Shown here: in pieces, positions 32,621-36,438 of the stretch
How positions within the stretch are numbered: the first letter of the stretch is position 1
Layout of the letters: every line of letters starts with the position of its first letter
NCBI GenBank assembly: GCA_937911865.1
Contig: CALDSK010000181.1
Span: forward strand, 1 to 36,438
Length of the DNA: 36,438 nt
Direction: 5' to 3'
Source: an uncultured Synechococcus sp.
GTDB taxonomy: Bacteria; Cyanobacteriota; Cyanobacteriia; Phormidesmidales; Phormidesmidaceae
The notes under the pieces: generated by a model
Seen by the model: the letters and a program-made list of their open reading frames with translations, nothing else
The model's database searches: none
What the model was told of the DNA's origin: nothing
Made by a program: the position numbers and the translations under genes

Positions 32621-33076
32621 ATGGCTTCTCCTTATTTTGGCTTTGAACAAGACTTTGTCGGCTCACTGCGATGTATTCCTATGGTGGTACGCCATCATCT
32701 CGATACATGCGGGATCAAGCTCAAGCTGGAGCACTGGAATCGCTTTTCGCAGGCAGAGCGACAGTCTTTGGTAGATTGGCCCTGCGCTACCCACGCCGAT
32801 GCACAGGCTTATGGCGATCGCCTACAGCAAATGATCGTGGCGCAAACAGGTGACGCCGCAAAAACACTAGACGTTTCGCCAGCGCCTCCCTGGCAGCAGC
32901 TAGATAGTATTCCTGAAGCTGTGGTGGCAAAGTTCGCGCAGCAGCAGGTGCCGCTGACCGTAGCTCAATGGGCAGCGTTGAGCGAGCTGCAGCGGTTTGC
33001 ATTGATAAAGCTCAGTCGCCCCAGTCACGAAAATCAGAACTTTCTTCCGGCTGTCAAAGAATTCGGTCTGCTCTAG
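32621..33076 (+). CDS. narM: Nitrate reductase-associated protein (NarM family)
   Basis: This 151-residue soluble protein contains FGFEQDFVGSLRCIPMVVRHHLDTCGIKL (here split, about residues 6-34), with the CGIKL motif, and the QAERQSLVDWPC segment typical of the nitrate reductase-associated family. In Synechococcus elongatus, NarM is needed for nitrate reductase activity, probably at the level of cofactor insertion or enzyme maturation. The second half (PLTVAQWAALSELQRFALIKLSR) repeats the same kind of helical pattern as the first. The ATG at 32621 is clear, with TATAAG about 50 nt upstream as a possible -10. No narB, nirA or transporter gene is present in the window. Identification is from recalled family motifs; fairly sure. 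Confidence 0.82.
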   Translation: MASPYFGFEQDFVGSLRCIPMVVRHHLDTCGIKLKLEHWNRFSQAERQSLVDWPCATHADAQAYGDRLQQMIVAQTGDAAKTLDVSPAPPWQQLDSIPEAVVAKFAQQQVPLTVAQWAALSELQRFALIKLSRPSHENQNFLPAVKEFGLL

Positions 33077-33159
33077 TTCAGGTGAATGACAAATAATGGC
33101 GAGTATTGTTAAGTAAACATAGTTTTGTGAAGCAGCGATTCGGTCCCTGCGATGCGATG

Positions 33160-33191
33160 CTTCTGGCGGTATCTACTTCTGGCGGTATCTA
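33160..33191. repeat. 16-bp tandem duplication between narM and the membrane protein gene
   Basis: CTTCTGGCGGTATCTA is present twice in exact tandem, at 33160-33175 and 33176-33191, in a 205 nt spacer just before the next gene. Confidence 0.95.
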
Positions 33192-33281
33192 ATGGGTTTG
33201 CCGGTATACTGCTCTAAGTCATGCTTCAAGCCATACTCTACGCCACACTTTAGAAGTGGAAACCTGCTTCTGACGGAATTG

Positions 33282-33896
33282 ATGAACGGATCTCGGCCAA
33301 CTCCTCCAGCTCGTCCCAGCTCGCAGCGCCCCGGTTCACCGCCGCCGCCTAAAAGATCCGCCAAGAAAAAAAAATCCAGAAAGCCTCCCAGAAAGCCACC
33401 GGCTCCGCGTCGCTCTTCTGCAACTGAAACGCCCTGGCTACTAATAGCAGCTCTTTTCATTGTCTATAGTCTAATCGGGCTGCTCATAGCGATACCGAAT
33501 ACGCCCTATTGGGTGTGGCTTGTGACTGTAATTGCAATTCCTCTGCTGGTGCTTGGCATGGTCAGGCCGGTGGCTGTAAGTATAAAAAAAGATTGGGGTG
33601 GGCTAATGGCTTACCTGGGTGGGCTGATAATGGCGATCGCACTGGCTGTTGCGGCTAACTATATTGGCAGTGAGCGCAGCTTTGAAGGTATTCGCTTTTT
33701 TGCAGCCATCGCTGGTTTGGCCGGTTTAACGCTGATGGCTGTTGTTCTGACAGCGGCAGCAGCTATTACCGGCGCGATGACGGGGGAAAGGCTGATGAGT
33801 CAAGCGCCTTACTCACGTAGCGTCATTATGGTGATGACTATTAGCTTGTTGGGCGTTTGCTTCGGTGGTGTGAGTGGACTTTTGATATCGATGTGA
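33282..33896 (+). CDS. Multi-pass membrane protein of unknown function
   Basis: A 204-residue protein with a Pro/Lys/Arg-rich cytoplasmic tail (1-50; KRSAKKKKSRKPPRKPPAPRR) and five hydrophobic helices at about 58-77, 85-103, 115-137, 146-169 and 181-201. No catalytic motif or known family is recognised, though the layout is that of conserved cyanobacterial membrane proteins. I chose the ATG at 33282, giving MNGSRPTPPARPSS, over an upstream in-frame start at 33192 whose extra 30 residues are Cys/Phe-rich and unlike coding sequence. The Hsp70-like gene begins 92 nt downstream on the same strand. Confidence 0.75.
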   Translation: MNGSRPTPPARPSSQRPGSPPPPKRSAKKKKSRKPPRKPPAPRRSSATETPWLLIAALFIVYSLIGLLIAIPNTPYWVWLVTVIAIPLLVLGMVRPVAVSIKKDWGGLMAYLGGLIMAIALAVAANYIGSERSFEGIRFFAAIAGLAGLTLMAVVLTAAAAITGAMTGERLMSQAPYSRSVIMVMTISLLGVCFGGVSGLLISM

Positions 33897-33988
33897 CCAC
33901 AGTTTGATTGACTACTAGTTTTTGGTCGCTCTTGCGGCCTGCAAGGCAACACCTGCAAGTAACGCCTAAAGCCACCTTGGAAGCTACT

Positions 33989-35599
33989 ATGTATGCCATT
34001 GATTTTGGGACCAGCAATACCGTTGTCGCTAAGCGAAATACAGCCACTCAGCAGCCAGAAACGATTTCTTTCCCGGGCCTTTGGACGCAGCAAAAGGGCA
34101 ATCCTCCGCTGATTCCCAGTCTGCTGTACGTAGAGAAAATGGCCGCCGATGCTCAGCGCGCTCAAACCATTGCTGGCCAGCTAGTACGCGATCGCGGCTT
34201 AGATATCACCACCAATCCCCGATTTTTTCGCAACTTCAAGCGCGGTATTGGCACTAGCGTTCAAGGTTTTATCCCAGAGCTAGACGGACATATCCCCTCT
34301 TTTGAGCAGATAGGCAGCTGTTTTTTACGCCAGGTAATTGGCGAGCTAAAAGCCCAAGATCCTAACTTTAAGGAACTGGTACTGACTGTTCCTGTAGATA
34401 GCTTTGAAGCCTACAGGCTTTGGCTAGAAGGGGTTTGCCAGTCGCTAAACATTGGCCAGGTACGATTGCTAGATGAACCGACAGCGGCCGCGTTGGGCTA
34501 TCAGCTTACGGCACAAGAGCGCACGGTGCTAGTGGTGGATTTTGGCGGCGGCACGCTAGATCTTTCGCTGATTCAGCCGCAGATGGCTGAACAGAAACCT
34601 ACCGGATTTCAGCTGAATTGGGGGCGCAAAGCTGCGGCGAGGAGTCAACCCAATGCTGGGCCAAAGGCGGTGCGAGTGCTTGCTAAATCAGGTGAGAACT
34701 TGGGCGGCGCGGACATTGATCGCTGGATTGTTGATCACTTTGCCCAGTCTCAATCGCTGCCACTCACTGCGATTACGCTGCGTTTGGCTGAGAAGCTAAA
34801 AATTTCACTGTCGCAGGCGACTGAGGCGACTGAGGCCTATTTTGATGAAGAAACCCTCGATAGCTATGAGCTGAGCTTGACGCGCGATCGCTTTGAGCAA
34901 ATTCTGGCAGAACAGGGCTTTTTTGATCGGCTAGACCGCAGATTAGATCAAGTGTTGCAGCAAGCTCAGCGCAAAGACATTTTGATAGACAACATCGATG
35001 CGGTTTTGCTGGTGGGCGGTAGCGCTCAAATTCCGGCGGTGCAGAGCTGGGCGGCCCGGCATTTTAAGGCGGAGAAAATTAGAGGCGATCGCCCCTTTGA
35101 AGCCGTTGCTCAGGGCGCTTTGTGCCTGGCGGACACCACCCTTCAAGACTTTTTGTATCACAGCTATGGCATTCGCTACTGGGATAGACGTCGTGATGCT
35201 CACAGCTGGCACCCGATCATTCAGCAAGGCCAGCCTTATCCCACTGTCGAACCTGTGGAGATTTTCTTGGGGGCGTCCAGTGAAAGTCAGCCCAGTATCG
35301 AGCTGATTCTGGGAGAGCTGGCTCCAGCGGCTGCGGCTCGCACCGAAGTTTATTTTGAGGGCGATCAGCTAGTGACGCGTCAGGCGAGTGCCGAGAGCAA
35401 AACGCCCTTAGCAGTGCCGCTGAATGACCGTGAGGGCGCAAGAACGATTGCAAAGCTTTCGCCTTTGGGGTTTCCAGGGAGCGATCGCATTCGCATTTTG
35501 TTCAGTATTGATGCCGATCGCTTTTTGCGAATGACGGTAGAAGATTTGCTGACGACAGAAACACTGCTGCAAGACCAGGTCGTTGTACAGCTGAGTTGA
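33989..35599 (+). CDS. Hsp70-family (DnaK-like) ATPase without lid domain
   Basis: The 536-residue protein has the actin-like ATPase motifs of Hsp70: phosphate-1 YAIDFGTSNTVVA (2-14), the connect-1 region LDEPTAAALGY (161-171), phosphate-2 VLVVDFGGGTLDLSLI (180-195) and adenosine VLLVGGSAQIPAV (about 342-354). Residues about 390-536 end in a beta-rich segment (IRILFSIDADRFLRMTVED) reminiscent of the Hsp70 substrate-binding beta-sandwich, with no alpha-helical lid or EEVD-like tail. Classical DnaK is about 630 residues. I chose the ATG at 33989, where the phosphate-1 motif begins; a TTG at 33908 would add 27 implausible residues. It may act as a specialised chaperone, perhaps with the upstream membrane protein. 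Confidence 0.85.
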   Translation: MYAIDFGTSNTVVAKRNTATQQPETISFPGLWTQQKGNPPLIPSLLYVEKMAADAQRAQTIAGQLVRDRGLDITTNPRFFRNFKRGIGTSVQGFIPELDGHIPSFEQIGSCFLRQVIGELKAQDPNFKELVLTVPVDSFEAYRLWLEGVCQSLNIGQVRLLDEPTAAALGYQLTAQERTVLVVDFGGGTLDLSLIQPQMAEQKPTGFQLNWGRKAAARSQPNAGPKAVRVLAKSGENLGGADIDRWIVDHFAQSQSLPLTAITLRLAEKLKISLSQATEATEAYFDEETLDSYELSLTRDRFEQILAEQGFFDRLDRRLDQVLQQAQRKDILIDNIDAVLLVGGSAQIPAVQSWAARHFKAEKIRGDRPFEAVAQGALCLADTTLQDFLYHSYGIRYWDRRRDAHSWHPIIQQGQPYPTVEPVEIFLGASSESQPSIELILGELAPAAAARTEVYFEGDQLVTRQASAESKTPLAVPLNDREGARTIAKLSPLGFPGSDRIRILFSIDADRFLRMTVEDLLTTETLLQDQVVVQLS

Positions 35600-35610
35600 T
35601 TTGGCAGGGT

Positions 35611-36297
35611 TTACTCGTCGATCGAATCAAAGACGCTGCCTGCTTCGTCTTCTGACCCTCCTATTCCCTCTAGCACCTCTTGACTGGCTCGCTCTGAATC
35701 AGCTTCTAGCTTGAATACAATGAAGGCCTGAGTGGCTACTAGCACAATGATGAATAGTAGACCAGAGACAATAAAGCTAAGGCGACGAGAGGGGATGCTT
35801 TGGCCTAGCGCGTAGAGTGCGATCGCAAAGACTGCCGAGACAAAAATCTTTGATACCAGCAGCATTGAAAAGGCCGACCAGCAGAGCGCAACCAAAATTG
35901 CCGTGAAGTAGAAGGCTAATAGCAGCAGATGAAAGCGCTTAGCATAGAGTGCTTTCATGGCCGTTTTAGCCCGAGCAAACGGCAAGACGGCCGGGTTGCT
36001 GATGGCGCTCAATAAATCAAGAAATACCCAGACGATAGAAGGCAGTGTGCAGGCGGCAAAAATGAACCAGATAGGCGGTTTGAGTGCGCCGACGTTCTCG
36101 ACTTCAGCGGTTTCTATCCCGCTGATAGCTCCGCCAAAAAGTACGCCAATCATCATAGAGAGAACGACCAGTGCAACATCAACCCCCAGAGATTGAAGAA
36201 TGACCGTGCGAGTATCTACTTTTCGAGCGACAGGTGGTTGAAAGGGTCTTAAGGGTTCGGCTGATATATCTACCGTGTGGGGAGGATCGTACTTCAT
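35611..36297 (-). CDS. Multi-pass membrane protein of unknown function
   Basis: A 228-residue protein with a polar N-terminus (MKYDPPHTVDISAEPLRPFQ), and about five to six hydrophobic helices: about 32-57, 74-97, 123-140, 145-168 and 175-198, then an acidic tail rich in Glu and Asp ending SVFDSIDE. No family motif is recognised. The ATG at 36297 has AGGTG 9 nt upstream; an in-frame GTG at 36309 is possible. It is convergent with the Hsp70-like gene, whose stop lies 11 nt away. The remaining 129 nt to the window end hold its presumed promoter; I see no other gene there. Confidence 0.72.
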   Translation of the reverse strand: MKYDPPHTVDISAEPLRPFQPPVARKVDTRTVILQSLGVDVALVVLSMMIGVLFGGAISGIETAEVENVGALKPPIWFIFAACTLPSIVWVFLDLLSAISNPAVLPFARAKTAMKALYAKRFHLLLLAFYFTAILVALCWSAFSMLLVSKIFVSAVFAIALYALGQSIPSRRLSFIVSGLLFIIVLVATQAFIVFKLEADSERASQEVLEGIGGSEDEAGSVFDSIDE

Positions 36298-36438
36298 GCT
36301 TGGACGCACCTACAGATTGAATAGATACTTTAAGAGTTGATAGATAGTAATAACCGCTTTATATCGGTAGCTGTACTCTCACAGCTTTCTATCTGATATG
36401 AAAAGTCCAATTGTTTCTGACGTCCTTGGTGGGTGAAC

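Noticed and set aside
1..36438. tRNA, rRNA, CRISPR array, insertion sequence or prophage
   Set aside because: I scanned spacers for tRNA T-loop motifs, regularly spaced repeats and transposase-like frames and found none; the tandem repeats have no spacers of CRISPR type.

Overview
The window is a stretch of cyanobacterial chromosome. The evidence is a psaM gene (photosystem I subunit XII), a fused panC-cmk gene, a CrtD-type carotenoid desaturase, a Ycf35 gene, a narM-type nitrate reductase-associated gene, and the HIP1 palindrome GCGATCGC recurring throughout. No rRNA, tRNA, CRISPR array, transposase or phage gene was found. The gene mix would suit a Leptolyngbya/Synechococcus-type lineage, but that placement is a guess.

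Left edge (1-4972): a secreted protein gene cut by the window end, a large TIR-NB-ARC-TPR (STAND/NLR-like) gene that is a plausible anti-phage sensor, and a TPR protein with a retropepsin-like domain whose catalytic motif is degenerate. All three are on the minus strand. The first 3 kb looks more AT-rich and has fewer HIP1 sites than the rest.

5.2-10.6 kb: a desaturase-like membrane protein with altered histidine boxes, crtD, a small acidic disordered protein, and a purM to band-7/SPFH pair on the minus strand. 10.6-11.4 kb is an 804 nt gap with an imperfect inverted repeat and a terminator-like hairpin.

11.4-20.9 kb is mostly housekeeping: an RlpA-like protein, PanC-Cmk (CoA and CMP phosphorylation), 5-formyl-THF cyclo-ligase, a ROK-type polyphosphate glucokinase-like enzyme, a creatininase-family amidohydrolase, a carboxyl-terminal processing protease, RibBA (riboflavin) with a long uncharacterised C-terminal extension, and a small coiled-coil membrane protein.

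20.9-31 kb: a CBM2-GH9 cellulase with no visible signal peptide, psaM, phoU, then a tight group of RNase II/R-type exoribonuclease, ubiX (4 nt overlap) and a LapA-like membrane protein, followed by a DUF4335-type protein. 31-36.4 kb: a minus-strand set of DUF2997, Ycf35 and a Fer4-type ferredoxin, then divergent narM, a membrane protein, a lid-less Hsp70-like ATPase and a final membrane protein.

The least ordinary features are several enzymes that keep their fold motifs but have lost individual catalytic residues (aspartic protease, desaturase, RNB exonuclease), an unusually frequent pattern of short tandem duplications in both genes and spacers, and several near-perfect hairpins, one of them inside a coding sequence. 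No clearly new multi-gene system is evident. The best candidates for follow-up are the NLR-like gene, the Ycf35/DUF2997/ferredoxin module and the 10.76-11.05 kb intergenic element.
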